DNA of 64,000 nucleotides from NCBI GenBank assembly GCA_036399015.1, contig DASWNW010000038.1:124001-188000 (forward strand), given 5' to 3'. The DNA is from QHVT01 sp036399015 (lineage in GTDB: Bacteria; Acidobacteriota; Thermoanaerobaculia; Gp7-AA8). The number at the start of each line of letters is the position of its first letter. Position 1 is the stretch's first letter. The position numbers and the translations under genes were made by a program. Of the stretch, positions 52,502 through 61,587 are shown in pieces. The notes under the pieces were generated by a model. It made no database searches, had not been told where the DNA came from, and was given only the letters and a program-made list of their open reading frames with translations.

Positions 52502-55500
52502 ATGACCCGCCTCCTCCTCGTCCTGTTCGCCGCGATGACGCTCACGGCGGACGACGCCCCGACGCGCCTCCTCCGCTACCCCGAGCTCCACGGCGATCGC
52601 CTCGTCTTCACCTACGCCGGCGATCTCTGGAGCGTCTCCGCCGCCGGCGGCGATGCGTACCGTCTCACCGCGCACGAGGGCAACGAGTACCTCCCCCGCA
52701 TCGCGCCCGGCGGCCAGTGGATCGCCTTCAGCGCCGAGTACGAGGGGAACATGGACGTCTACGTCATGCCGGCGGCCGGCGGCGAGCCGCGGCGCCTGAC
52801 CTGGCACCCGACGGCCGACCGCGTCATCACCTGGACGCCGGACGGGAAGATCGTCTTCCGCTCGAAGCGGAGCAGCGTGGTGCAGTCGTACGACCGGCTC
52901 TTCACCATCGCCGCCACCGGAGGCGTCCCCGAAGAGCTGCCGCTGCCCGCGGCGGGGATGAGCTCCTTCTCCCCCGACGGGAAGAAGATCACATTCAATC
53001 CGATCGCCACCGAATCGCAGTACTGGAAGCGCTATCGCGGCGGGACGCAGTCGCACATCGCCATCTACGACTTCGTTTCGAAGCAGTACGAGGAGGTGCC
53101 GCACACCGACGCCGGCGACCTCTTTCCGATGTGGTCCGGCGGCGCGATCTACTTTGTCTCGGATCGTGACGGCGTGATGAATCTCTACCGCTACGACCTC
53201 GCCTCGCGCGCGATCGTCCAGCTCACCCGTCACACGGAGTACGACGTGAAGTGGCCGAGCCTCGCCGCGGACGGCTCGGGACGCATCGCCTACACCAGCG
53301 GCGGCACGCTCTACATCTACGATGTCGCCAAGGCCGCGGCCGCGCCGGTCGCGATCCGGGTCCGCAGCGACGCACCCGCGACACGCGTCACGGCGGTCAA
53401 CGCACAGAAGTGGCTGCAGACCGTCGGGCTCTCGCCGTCCGGCGTGCGCGCGCTGGTCGGCGCGCGCGGCGAGGTCTTCACCGTGCCGGCGAAAGAGGGA
53501 GAGATCCGCAACCTCACGCAGACCTCGGGCGCGCGCGAGCTCTGGCCGGCGTGGTCGCCCGACGGCAAATGGATCGCCTACGCCTCCGACCGGAGCGGCG
53601 AGTACGAGCTCTACGTCCGCCCGCAGGACGGCAGTGGCGCCGAGCGCCGCCTCACCTCCCTCGGCCCCGGCTTCCGCTCCGCGCTGACGTGGTCGCCCGA
53701 CTCGAAGAAGATCGCCTTCGCCGAGCTGTCGCAGGCGCTCGCGTACGTCGACGTCGACAGCGGCAAGGTGACGACGATCGACCGCTCCGACTACGGCAGC
53801 ATCGACGAGCTCGACTGGTCGCCCGACAGCCGCTGGCTGGTCTACGCGAAGCCGGGCGCCAATCTCCTCCGGCAGCTCTTCGCGCGTGCGCTCGACGGCG
53901 ACCGGCCCATCCCGCTCACCGACGGCCGCACCGACGACAGCGATCCCCAGTTCGACGACGACGGCCGCTACGTCTGGTTCCTCTCGAAGCGGACGTTCAC
54001 CCCCCGCTTCAGCGACTTCGAGAAGACCTTCAACTTCAACGCGTCGACCGGGATCTACGCACTGCCGCTGCGCCGCGACGTTCCCTCGCCGTTCGCGCCG
54101 AAGTCGGACGAGGAGAATGCGCCGAAACGCGCCGAAGCGGAGAAGCCGGTGGTCGTGCGGATCGACGCCGGCGTCGTGCAGAACCGGGTCGTCCCGGTAG
54201 CGGTCGATGCGGGCGATTACGACCAGCTCCGCTTCTCGAAGGGGCGCCTCTTCTATCTCGCCGGCACCGAGGACGCGAAGACGCTGCGCGCGTACGACGT
54301 CGCGGAGCGGAGCGAGCGGACGGCGATCGAGAAGATCTCCGCCTATGACCTCAGCGAGAACGGCGAGCGGCTGATCTACCGCACCGGCACCTCGGCCGGC
54401 ATCATCGACGCCGGCGCAAGCGGCAAGGCGGGAGACGGCGCGCTGCGCTTCGACAACCTCACCATGCGTCTGGACCGCCGCGCGGAGTGGAAGCAGATCT
54501 TCGACGAGGCGTGGCGGATGTTGCGCGACAACTTCTACGACCCGACCATGCGCGGCGTCGACTGGACGGCCATGAAACGCCGCTACGAGGCGGAGCTGCC
54601 GTACGTGGCGCTGCGCTCGGACCTCAACTTCCTGATCGGCGAGATGCACGCGGAGCTCGGCGTCTCCCACATCACCGCCTCCGGCGGCGACACGCTCGAC
54701 CTGCGCCGCACGGCCGCGGGTCTCCTCGGCGCCGACTTCGACGTCGCGGACGGCTGCTATCGCATCCGCCGCATCTATCGCGGCGACAACACGATGCCCG
54801 AGGCGCGGGCGCCGCTGGCGGACGCCGGGATCGACGTGCGCGAGGGGGACTACATCCTGGCCGTGAACGGCCGCCCGCTGCGGGCGCCGGAGTCGCTGTT
54901 CGCCGCGTTCGAGGAGACGGCGGGGAAGCAGGTGACGCTGCAGGTGAACGACAAGCCGCAGCAGAGCGGCGCGCGCACGGTGGTCGTCGTCCCGGTGGCG
55001 AGCGACGCGACGCTGCGCTACCTCGACTGGACCGCCACGAATCGCCGCAAGGTGGAGGAGGCGACGCAGGGCCGCTGTGCCTACGTGCATCTGCCCAGCA
55101 CCGCGCATGAGGGGATCGCCGCGTTCGGCCGCCAGTTCTACGCGCAGAGCGATCGCGACTGCCTCCTGCTCGACGCCCGCTGGAACACCGGCGGCTTCAT
55201 CCCCGACTTTTTCTTCGAGCGCCTCGCGCGGCGGCACCTCGAGTACGACGCTCCCCGTTACGGCGCCGACGAGCATCACCAGCGCCCTGCCATCCTCGGA
55301 CCGAAGGTGCTGGTCATCAACGAATACGCGGGCTCCGGCGGCGACTCGGTCGCCGACTACTTCCGCAAGTACGCGCTCGGGCCGATCGTCGGGAAGCGCA
55401 CCTGGGGCGGTCTGATGGGCATCGGGAGCGAGCTGCCGATGATCGACCACGGCCGCGTGACCGTCCCGAACATCTCCGCCTGGGACGTGGTCGACGGCAA

Positions 55501-55678
55501 GAGCACCTGGATCGTCGAGAACCGCGGCGTCGAGCCCGACATCGAGGTCGACAACCGCCCCGACCTGGTGATGCAGGGACGCGACCCGCAACTCGAACGG
55601 GGCATCACCATCCTCGTCGAGACGCTGGCGAAGCATCCGCCGGTGAAGCCGCAACGTCCGCCCTACGGCGGCAACTAG
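52502..55678 (+). CDS. Tricorn-type S41 peptidase with beta-propeller and PDZ domain
   Basis: A 1058-residue protein with a short signal peptide (MTRLLLVLFAAMTLTAD). Residues about 25-640 are WD40-like propeller blades (DRLVFTYAGDLWSVSAAGGD, WSPDGKWIAYASDRSGEYEL). Then come the C1 helices (WRMLRDNFYDPTMRGVDW), the catalytic-His region (EMHAELGVSHI), a PDZ domain (DAGIDVREGDYILAVNGRPL) and the S41 domain with nucleophile Ser in NEYAGSGGDSVADYF. It degrades peptides, here probably in the periplasm. The length fits tricorn homologues. Confidence 0.93.
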   Translation: MTRLLLVLFAAMTLTADDAPTRLLRYPELHGDRLVFTYAGDLWSVSAAGGDAYRLTAHEGNEYLPRIAPGGQWIAFSAEYEGNMDVYVMPAAGGEPRRLTWHPTADRVITWTPDGKIVFRSKRSSVVQSYDRLFTIAATGGVPEELPLPAAGMSSFSPDGKKITFNPIATESQYWKRYRGGTQSHIAIYDFVSKQYEEVPHTDAGDLFPMWSGGAIYFVSDRDGVMNLYRYDLASRAIVQLTRHTEYDVKWPSLAADGSGRIAYTSGGTLYIYDVAKAAAAPVAIRVRSDAPATRVTAVNAQKWLQTVGLSPSGVRALVGARGEVFTVPAKEGEIRNLTQTSGARELWPAWSPDGKWIAYASDRSGEYELYVRPQDGSGAERRLTSLGPGFRSALTWSPDSKKIAFAELSQALAYVDVDSGKVTTIDRSDYGSIDELDWSPDSRWLVYAKPGANLLRQLFARALDGDRPIPLTDGRTDDSDPQFDDDGRYVWFLSKRTFTPRFSDFEKTFNFNASTGIYALPLRRDVPSPFAPKSDEENAPKRAEAEKPVVVRIDAGVVQNRVVPVAVDAGDYDQLRFSKGRLFYLAGTEDAKTLRAYDVAERSERTAIEKISAYDLSENGERLIYRTGTSAGIIDAGASGKAGDGALRFDNLTMRLDRRAEWKQIFDEAWRMLRDNFYDPTMRGVDWTAMKRRYEAELPYVALRSDLNFLIGEMHAELGVSHITASGGDTLDLRRTAAGLLGADFDVADGCYRIRRIYRGDNTMPEARAPLADAGIDVREGDYILAVNGRPLRAPESLFAAFEETAGKQVTLQVNDKPQQSGARTVVVVPVASDATLRYLDWTATNRRKVEEATQGRCAYVHLPSTAHEGIAAFGRQFYAQSDRDCLLLDARWNTGGFIPDFFFERLARRHLEYDAPRYGADEHHQRPAILGPKVLVINEYAGSGGDSVADYFRKYALGPIVGKRTWGGLMGIGSELPMIDHGRVTVPNISAWDVVDGKSTWIVENRGVEPDIEVDNRPDLVMQGRDPQLERGITILVETLAKHPPVKPQRPPYGGN

Positions 55679-55685
55679 ACCAACG

Positions 55686-56699
55686 TCAGTGGAGGCACGG
55701 CCGCGCGCGATCTTCGAGCCACGCTAAGACCGTCGTGGCGACGGAGCGTGTGAACTCCCCCTCGACGAAGTGATCCATCCCCGGCACGACCACCAGGCGG
55801 GCCGCGCCGGGATGGCGGCGGTTGACCATGGCCACGATCCGTTCGTGGTCGTCGCCGCTCATGATCCAGTCGCGATCGCCCCAGATGACGAGCGTGGGCG
55901 CCGAGACCTTCGACCAGGCGCCGGCGAGGTTGAGGTCCTGGAGCTGGTGGTAGAACGCCGCCGGCCTTCCGTACTGGCGTGCCGGGTCGCCTTCCCAGAG
56001 ACCCGCGAGGTGCGGCTTCTGGCGGATGACGTCGCCGGGAAGCTTCTTCTCCAGGAGATAGCCGGAGTAGAGCTCCGCGTAGCCGCGCATCCGGTCGGCG
56101 ACGTCGCCCGGCGACAGCTGCCGGCGCTCGGCGTCGCGGCGCAGCAGCTCCATCATGTGCTCGAACCAGGTCTTCGACCAGCCGTTGACGACGACGTAGC
56201 CGGCGACGCGCTGGTCTCCCGCGACGACGGGCAGAATGCCGCCGCCGTTGCTCATGCCGACGAGAAAGACGCGGTCCGGATCGACCCATGGGTGCTGCCT
56301 CAGCATCTCCAGGCCGGCGCGGTAGCCGGCGAGCTCCGTCGCAAAGTCGGCGTCGGCGCATTTCGGTCCCTCGCTCGCGCCGAGGCCGGGCTTCTCGACG
56401 CGCAGCATGACCATGCCGGATTCGCGCGCGAGCTGCCGCGTCAGGGTGAGCATGCCGTCGAGCTCCGCGGCGCGCACCTCCACGCCGTCGCAACTGAGCC
56501 ACGGCACGAGCATGAGCGCCGGCAGGCGGCCGCTCGTGCCGGAGGGGCGCGTCAGGATGGTCTGCACGCGAAAGCCGCGGCCGTTGGGGAGGAGGCCGTG
56601 TACCGTCTCCAGGCCTTCCAGAGCCTCGGTCGCGGGAGGCGCCTGCGCGAGGGCCGAGGCGGCGGCGAGGAGGAGGAGCAGCGCGGTCATTCGTCTCAT
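55686..56699 (-). CDS. Secreted alpha/beta hydrolase
   Basis: A 337-residue protein with signal peptide (MRRMTALLLLLAAASALA). The nucleophile is in VGMSNGGG (GxSxG), the acid in WGDRDWIM, and the His in GMDHFVEG. A four-helix insertion lies between. It is probably an esterase or peptidase of the periplasm. Start 56699 (or 56690) is chosen for the signal peptide; a longer frame to 56753 reads a palindrome. It converges with the tricorn gene with seven bases between the stops. Confidence 0.85.
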   Translation of the reverse strand: MRRMTALLLLLAAASALAQAPPATEALEGLETVHGLLPNGRGFRVQTILTRPSGTSGRLPALMLVPWLSCDGVEVRAAELDGMLTLTRQLARESGMVMLRVEKPGLGASEGPKCADADFATELAGYRAGLEMLRQHPWVDPDRVFLVGMSNGGGILPVVAGDQRVAGYVVVNGWSKTWFEHMMELLRRDAERRQLSPGDVADRMRGYAELYSGYLLEKKLPGDVIRQKPHLAGLWEGDPARQYGRPAAFYHQLQDLNLAGAWSKVSAPTLVIWGDRDWIMSGDDHERIVAMVNRRHPGAARLVVVPGMDHFVEGEFTRSVATTVLAWLEDRARPCLH

Positions 56700-56770
56700 G
56701 CGGATGGGACGGAGCACTCGCCCTTTTTCTTCCATGGAAGAAAAGCGGGGCACCCTGCGTCCAATCCGGC
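56699..56770. repeat. 72-bp imperfect inverted repeat centred on a 20-bp perfect palindrome
   Basis: TTTTCTTCC-AT-GGAAGAAAA (56725-56744) is a perfect palindrome. The match continues outward with mismatches over about 36 bases per arm (about 26 of 36 identical), ending in CGTCC-ATCCG on both sides. It lies between the divergent hydrolase and sigma-factor genes and takes in the hydrolase start codon. Confidence 0.75.
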
Positions 56771-56791
56771 CAGAAGCGCGCCGACTTGCTG

Positions 56792-57388
56792 ATGCGGAGC
56801 GAACCCCAACCCACCGTGCAGACCGGCGATGCGGCCGGTCCGGAGGAGGTGTCGGTCCGCCGGCTGATCGAGTCGTGTCAGGCGGGCGACCGGGCGGCGC
56901 TGGAGCTTTTTTTCGAGAGGTATCGCGACGAGGTGTTCACGATGGCGGTCAGTCTGTGCGGCGACGAGGTGCTGGCGGGCGACATCGCCCAGGACGTGTT
57001 CCTGAAAGTCATGACGCGCATCCGGCAGTTCCGCTTCGACGCGGGGGTCACGACCTGGCTGTACCGGATCGTCCTGAACACGTTCCTCGATCACCGCCGC
57101 TCGCGGCGCCACGAGAACCTCGCGTTCGAGGAGCTGATGGTCGCGCACGCGGCCACGCAGCACGCCGACGTGGAACGGCGCGAGACGGCGCGCCTCGTTC
57201 GCGCCGCCATCACGACGCTCCGCCCCAAGCTGCGGATGCCGCTCGTCCTGCGATACGTCTCCGGGCTCTCGTACGAGGAGAGCGCCGCCGTCCTCGGCAT
57301 CGCGGTCGGCACCGTGGCCTCGCGTCTGAGCAGGGCGCATGCGGCTCTGGCGGACAAACTGCGGCCTCTCGTGGAGCGGGAACGATGA
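56792..57388 (+). CDS. ECF-type RNA polymerase sigma factor
   Basis: A 198-residue sigma-70 family protein. Region 2 is ALELFFERYRDEVFTMAV, AGDIAQDVFLKVMTRIRQF and GVTTWLYRIVLNTFLDHRR. Region 4 is LRPKLRMPLVLRYVSGLSYE followed by AAVLGIAVGTVASRLSRAH. ATG 56792 is taken as start; a TTG six bases earlier is possible. It overlaps its anti-sigma gene by 4 bp (ATGA). Confidence 0.93.
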   Translation: MRSEPQPTVQTGDAAGPEEVSVRRLIESCQAGDRAALELFFERYRDEVFTMAVSLCGDEVLAGDIAQDVFLKVMTRIRQFRFDAGVTTWLYRIVLNTFLDHRRSRRHENLAFEELMVAHAATQHADVERRETARLVRAAITTLRPKLRMPLVLRYVSGLSYEESAAVLGIAVGTVASRLSRAHAALADKLRPLVERER

Positions 57389-58206
57389 TCGGCGGACATG
57401 TGGAGCGCGAGCTGGTGGCGTATCACGACGGCGAACTGCCCGAGGCGGAACGCCAGCGCGTGGAGGCTCACGTCACGCGTTGTGCGCGATGCCGCCGCCG
57501 TTCCGAGGCGATCGCGCTGTCGAGGGAGTTCGTCGCCGCGCTCCCGCCGCGGCAGATGCCGGCGGAGCGGGCCGAGGCCATCCGCGCGTCGCTGCGCCGC
57601 GGCGAGGTACGCGCGACAAGGTTCCCGCGCGTGCGCTGGATGGCCGCCGCGGCGTCAGTCGCGGTGGCGGTCGCGTGCACGTATCTGCTGTTGCAGCCGC
57701 GCGTGAGCTTCGTTCCTCCCGCGGCGTCGCCGCGGTCGATCGAGCGGCGGGCGATGGCGCTGCACCGGGAGTGGGCGGGAGGAACGTTCGCCCTCGCCTA
57801 TCGCTCCACCTCGCCCGCGGAGGTCCGCACGTTCGTGCGAACGGGTCTCGGCGTCGCGGCGAATCTCCCCCTCCAGGTGCCGTCGCGCCGGCACGAGCTG
57901 TTCGGCGCCTCACCGGTCGCGATCGACGGCGGGCGCGGCGCCGCCATCGCCTACCGCATCGCAAACCAGCCGGTACTGCTGCTCACGTCGACCGAGTTGC
58001 GCGACCCGCCGCGCAACCCGCGCATCGCCAAACGGGTGGAGGTGCGGCGGGAGCCGTCCGGCGCACGGATCCTCACCTGGGCGGGGAGCGACGAGACGTA
58101 CACGCTCGTCGTCCCGCGCGGCGTCGCCGCGGCGGAAGCATGCGCGATGTGTCACCGCGACCGCGAGCGCCTCGCGCTCATCCGCCGCGCCGCGTCGGGT
58201 GTGTAG
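57385..58206 (+). CDS. Zinc-finger anti-sigma factor with a C-terminal CxxCH motif
   Basis: A 273-residue protein. The N-terminal anti-sigma zinc module has H29-x3-C33-x2-C36 (AHVTRCARC). One membrane helix lies near 85-103 (WMAAAASVAVAVACTYLLL). A periplasmic domain of about 150 residues follows (GAAIAYRIANQPVLLLTS, ILTWAGSDETYTLVV), and near the end comes C253-AM-C256-H257, the c-type heme attachment motif. I do not recognise the periplasmic domain. The heme motif suggests redox or ligand sensing that releases the sigma factor (inference). It is coupled to the ECF gene. Confidence 0.85.
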   Translation: MIGGHVERELVAYHDGELPEAERQRVEAHVTRCARCRRRSEAIALSREFVAALPPRQMPAERAEAIRASLRRGEVRATRFPRVRWMAAAASVAVAVACTYLLLQPRVSFVPPAASPRSIERRAMALHREWAGGTFALAYRSTSPAEVRTFVRTGLGVAANLPLQVPSRRHELFGASPVAIDGGRGAAIAYRIANQPVLLLTSTELRDPPRNPRIAKRVEVRREPSGARILTWAGSDETYTLVVPRGVAAAEACAMCHRDRERLALIRRAASGV

Positions 58207-58215
58207 CCCGCGCGA

Positions 58216-59100
58216 TCACCGGCAGACTTCGCGAACGCAGCCGCGCAGCCAGCGGTGCGCGGCGTCGGCGTCGAGGCGCGGGTGCCAGAGCAGCGAGACC
58301 GTGACCTCCTCCAGCGCGACCGGGAGCGCGAAGGTGTGCAGGCCGTTGCGAAGGTGGCCGGTATGCCGCTCCGGCACGCTCGCGATCAGGTCCGACCCGC
58401 GGGCGAGCGCGAGCGCGGCGGAGAAGCCGCTGACGATCGCGGAGATGGTCCGTTCGCGGCCGGCACGCGCCAGCGCCTCGTCGATGAGCCCCCGTTCGCC
58501 GAGGCGCGACACCAGAACGTGGCGGGCGGCTGCATAGCGGGCGAGCGTCACTTTCGCGCGGCTCAGCGGATGTCCCTTGCGGACCACCCCGACGAAGCAA
58601 TCGCGAAAGAGCGCCTGCGCGCGCAGCTCGGGGCCGGTCGTCTGCTCCACGACACCCGTCTCCAGGTCGACGGCCGCCTCACGAAGCGGCGCGGCGTCTT
58701 TGTCGAGTTTCTGCACGAAACGCAGCCGCACGCCCGGCGCGTCCCTGGCCACGCGCGCGAGCAGCGCCGGACCGAAGTTCTCGACGAAGCCGTCGCTCGT
58801 GCGGAGGGTGAACGTGCGCGCGAGCTGCCGGAGGTCGAGCTTGTCCGCGGGACGGAGGACGCCGCGCGCCGCGTCGACCAGCGGCCCGACCTCACCGCGC
58901 AGCTCGAGCGCGCGCGGCGTCGGCACGAGGCCGCGGCCGGCGCGGACGAGGAGCGGATCACCCGTCGTCTGCCGCAGCCGCGCGAGCGTCCGGCTCATCG
59001 CGGACGGGCTCAGACGCAGGCGCGCCGCCGCGCGGGCGACGTTCCCCTCGGCGAGCAGCACGTCGAGCGCGACGAGCAGATTCAGGTCGGGATCGGACAT
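58216..59100 (-). CDS. LysR-family transcriptional regulator
   Basis: A 294-residue protein from MSDPDLNLLVALDVLLAEGN. The winged helix-turn-helix (VARAAARLRLSPSAMSRTLA) is at residues 21-40, followed by the two-lobed effector domain. It is divergent from the MFS gene with about 91 bp between, the usual layout for a regulator and its target. Longer upstream starts in this frame are less likely. It converges with the anti-sigma gene. Confidence 0.92.
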   Translation of the reverse strand: MSDPDLNLLVALDVLLAEGNVARAAARLRLSPSAMSRTLARLRQTTGDPLLVRAGRGLVPTPRALELRGEVGPLVDAARGVLRPADKLDLRQLARTFTLRTSDGFVENFGPALLARVARDAPGVRLRFVQKLDKDAAPLREAAVDLETGVVEQTTGPELRAQALFRDCFVGVVRKGHPLSRAKVTLARYAAARHVLVSRLGERGLIDEALARAGRERTISAIVSGFSAALALARGSDLIASVPERHTGHLRNGLHTFALPVALEEVTVSLLWHPRLDADAAHRWLRGCVREVCR

Positions 59101-59191
59101 CGGCCGCACCGTAACACATGGCGTGCGGTGCACGAGTAGAGTGCAATTCGTGCGTCTTCCGCCCTGACCGCCACGGCCCTATGTTCGGAAC

Positions 59192-60544
59192 ATGACACGC
59201 GCTCTTCCCGCTCTCGCAGCCCTTTCGCTCTGCATTCTCCTCTCCGCCCTCGGCACCAGCATCGCCAACGTCGCGCTGCCGGCGGTCGCGGCGACGTTCG
59301 GCGTCTCGATCCAGCAGGTGCAGTGGATCGTGCTCGCCTACCTGCTGTCGATCACGACGCTGATCGTGAGCGTGGGACGTCTCGCCGATCTCGCGGGGCG
59401 GCGCCGCATGCTTCTCGCCGGGATCGCGCTCTTCGTCGTCGCGTCGATCGCATGCGGCCTCGCCCCGACCCTCGGCGCGCTCATCGCGGCCCGCGCCGTT
59501 CAGGGTCTCGGCGCGGCGGCGATGATGGCGCTGGCGATGCCGTTCGTCGCCGACACGGTGGCGAAGGAAAAGTCCGGCAGCGCGATGGGGCTTCTCGGCA
59601 CCACCTCCGCCGTCGGCACGGCCCTCGGCCCGTCGCTCGGCGGAGTCCTGATCGCGCAGCTCGGGTGGCGGGCCGTCTTCCTCGCGCCGGTTCCGCTCGC
59701 GCTGCTCGCCGGCGTCCTCGCCTGGCGCACGCTTCCCGCCGACCGCGCGGTAGCCTCGCAGCGCGAACGCTTCGACGCAGCGGGAACGCTCCTGCTGGCG
59801 GTGACGCTGGCCTCGTACGCGCTGGCCATGTCAGGACGCACGAGTCTCTTCCTCGCCGCGTTCGCCGGACTGGCGCTTTTCATCCGTGTCGAAGCGAAAG
59901 CCGAGTCGCCCCTGCTGCGTCTCGAGCTGTTCGCGGACCGCGCCCGCTCCGCGGCCTTTGCGACGAACGCGCTCGTCACGACGGTGGTCATGGCGACGCT
60001 GGTCGTCGGACCGTTCTACCTCGCCGACGCGCTCGCTCTCGACGCCGCGCGCATCGGGCTCGTGCTCTCCGCCGGTCCGGTCGTCGCGGCGCTCGCCGGC
60101 GTCCCTTCCGGCGCGATGGTGGACCGCTTCGGCACGCGCCGGACGACGATCGCCGCCCTCGGCATCATGATGACCGGCTGCGCCGTCCTCTCCCAGATGC
60201 CCCCGCGATTCGGCATTCCGGGCTATCTCGCGCCCCTCGTCACCATCACCGCAGGCTACGCCCTCTTCCAGGCCGCGAACAACACGGCCGTCATGGCGGA
60301 CGTGCCCGGCGATCGACGCGGCGTCGTCTCAGGCATGCTCAACCTCTCCCGCAACCTCGGCCTCATCACCGGCGCCTCCCTCATGGCCGCGATCTTCGGC
60401 GCCGCGGGCATGCGCGTGACATTCGCCGTGGCGGCGGGTATGGCCGGCCTCGCTCTCGGCGTCGCGTACTGGGAGAACGGGAGAATCAGGCAAGACGTTG
60501 GTCGTTCCGTGCAACGGTTTCCGAGGGTCCGGGCGTTATCTTGA
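59192..60544 (+). CDS. MFS transporter (drug-efflux type)
   Basis: A 450-residue protein with about 12-14 hydrophobic helices. Motifs are LGTSIANVALPAVAATFGVS (helix 1), VGRLADLAGRRRMLLAG (loop 2-3), ARAVQGLGAAAMMALAM (helix 4) and SAVGTALGPSLGGVLIAQLG (motif C). It should export small molecules with protons, and is probably controlled by the adjacent LysR protein. The tail after helix 14 is basic. Confidence 0.92.
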   Translation: MTRALPALAALSLCILLSALGTSIANVALPAVAATFGVSIQQVQWIVLAYLLSITTLIVSVGRLADLAGRRRMLLAGIALFVVASIACGLAPTLGALIAARAVQGLGAAAMMALAMPFVADTVAKEKSGSAMGLLGTTSAVGTALGPSLGGVLIAQLGWRAVFLAPVPLALLAGVLAWRTLPADRAVASQRERFDAAGTLLLAVTLASYALAMSGRTSLFLAAFAGLALFIRVEAKAESPLLRLELFADRARSAAFATNALVTTVVMATLVVGPFYLADALALDAARIGLVLSAGPVVAALAGVPSGAMVDRFGTRRTTIAALGIMMTGCAVLSQMPPRFGIPGYLAPLVTITAGYALFQAANNTAVMADVPGDRRGVVSGMLNLSRNLGLITGASLMAAIFGAAGMRVTFAVAAGMAGLALGVAYWENGRIRQDVGRSVQRFPRVRALS

Positions 60545-60563
60545 TCGACGAAACGGAACCGAC

Positions 60564-61487
60564 ATGGTGAACGAACCTGACACGACCGAACTGGCGAAAC
60601 TCCTGAGCGCCTACACCCCGTACGACGGTGAGTTCGCGCTGCGCCTCCCGGGTGTTTTCGCGGTGCGCGTCTCCCAGCGAGGCAGCGAGGCGAGCCACGG
60701 CATCCAGCAGCCGGCCGCGTGCCTCGTCGTCAGTGGCGCGAAGAACGTCCATATCGGGGAGGACGTGTACGACTACCAGGCGGGCGAAGTCGCGGTTTTC
60801 TCCGTCGATATCCCGCTCTCCTGGCAGATCACCCGCGCCAGCCAGTCCGAGCCATACCTGGTCCTCAAAATCGCGCTGCGTGCCGAACGGATCGTGGAGC
60901 TCGCGGCGAGGGTGTTCCCTCACGGCGTTCCGCAGCCGAAGGACAGCCGGGCGCTGTACGTCACCGGCGCGGATGCGCACCTGCTCGATGCGGCGCGACG
61001 CCTCGTGGGGTCGATGAGCAACTCCGCGGATGCAGAGCTCCTCGGGCCGCTGGCCGTCGACGAAATCCTCATCCGTCTGCTCCGGAGCCCGATGGGAAGC
61101 CGCATCGCGCAGCTCGGCCAGGCCGAGTCGATCCTGCATCGCGTCGGGACGGCCGTCGCGTGGCTGCGCGAGAACTTCGACCAGACGGTGAACGTCGACG
61201 AGCTCGCGAAGCGCGCGAACATGAGCGGAACGAACTTCCACCGGCAATTCAAGCTCGTCACGTCGATGAGTCCTCTGCAATACCAGAAAGCGCTGCGGCT
61301 GCAGGAGGCTCGTCGTCTGATGCTGACGCGCATGATCGACGCCGGCACGGCGGGCCGCCACGTCGGCTACGCGAGCGCATCGCAGTTCACGCGCGAGTAC
61401 GGACGTTTCTTCGGCAGCCCGCCCGCGAAGGACATCCAGCGGCTGCGCGAACACGGTCTCGCTGCATCCGAGGCCACACCAAACTAG
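60564..61487 (+). CDS. AraC-family regulator with AraC_N sensor
   Basis: A 307-residue protein. The N-terminal sensor (GIQQPAACLVVSGAKNVHIG, YQAGEVAVFSVDIPLSWQIT) matches the AraC_N domain. The C-terminal helix-turn-helix pair is VNVDELAKRANMSGTNFHRQ and GRHVGYASASQFTREYGRFF with the ending GSPPAKDIQRLR. It precedes the alcohol dehydrogenase, hydrolase and cupin genes on the same strand and is the likely regulator. The 100 bp to the dehydrogenase should hold their promoter. Confidence 0.92.
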   Translation: MVNEPDTTELAKLLSAYTPYDGEFALRLPGVFAVRVSQRGSEASHGIQQPAACLVVSGAKNVHIGEDVYDYQAGEVAVFSVDIPLSWQITRASQSEPYLVLKIALRAERIVELAARVFPHGVPQPKDSRALYVTGADAHLLDAARRLVGSMSNSADAELLGPLAVDEILIRLLRSPMGSRIAQLGQAESILHRVGTAVAWLRENFDQTVNVDELAKRANMSGTNFHRQFKLVTSMSPLQYQKALRLQEARRLMLTRMIDAGTAGRHVGYASASQFTREYGRFFGSPPAKDIQRLREHGLAASEATPN

Positions 61488-61587
61488 CGGCATAGCGACA
61501 ACAAACGTCACGAGACCTCGGGCAGAAGCGCGAGTCCAGCGATAGCTCTGCCTCGAATCGAACGCAACCAACGACAGGAGAACCGAA

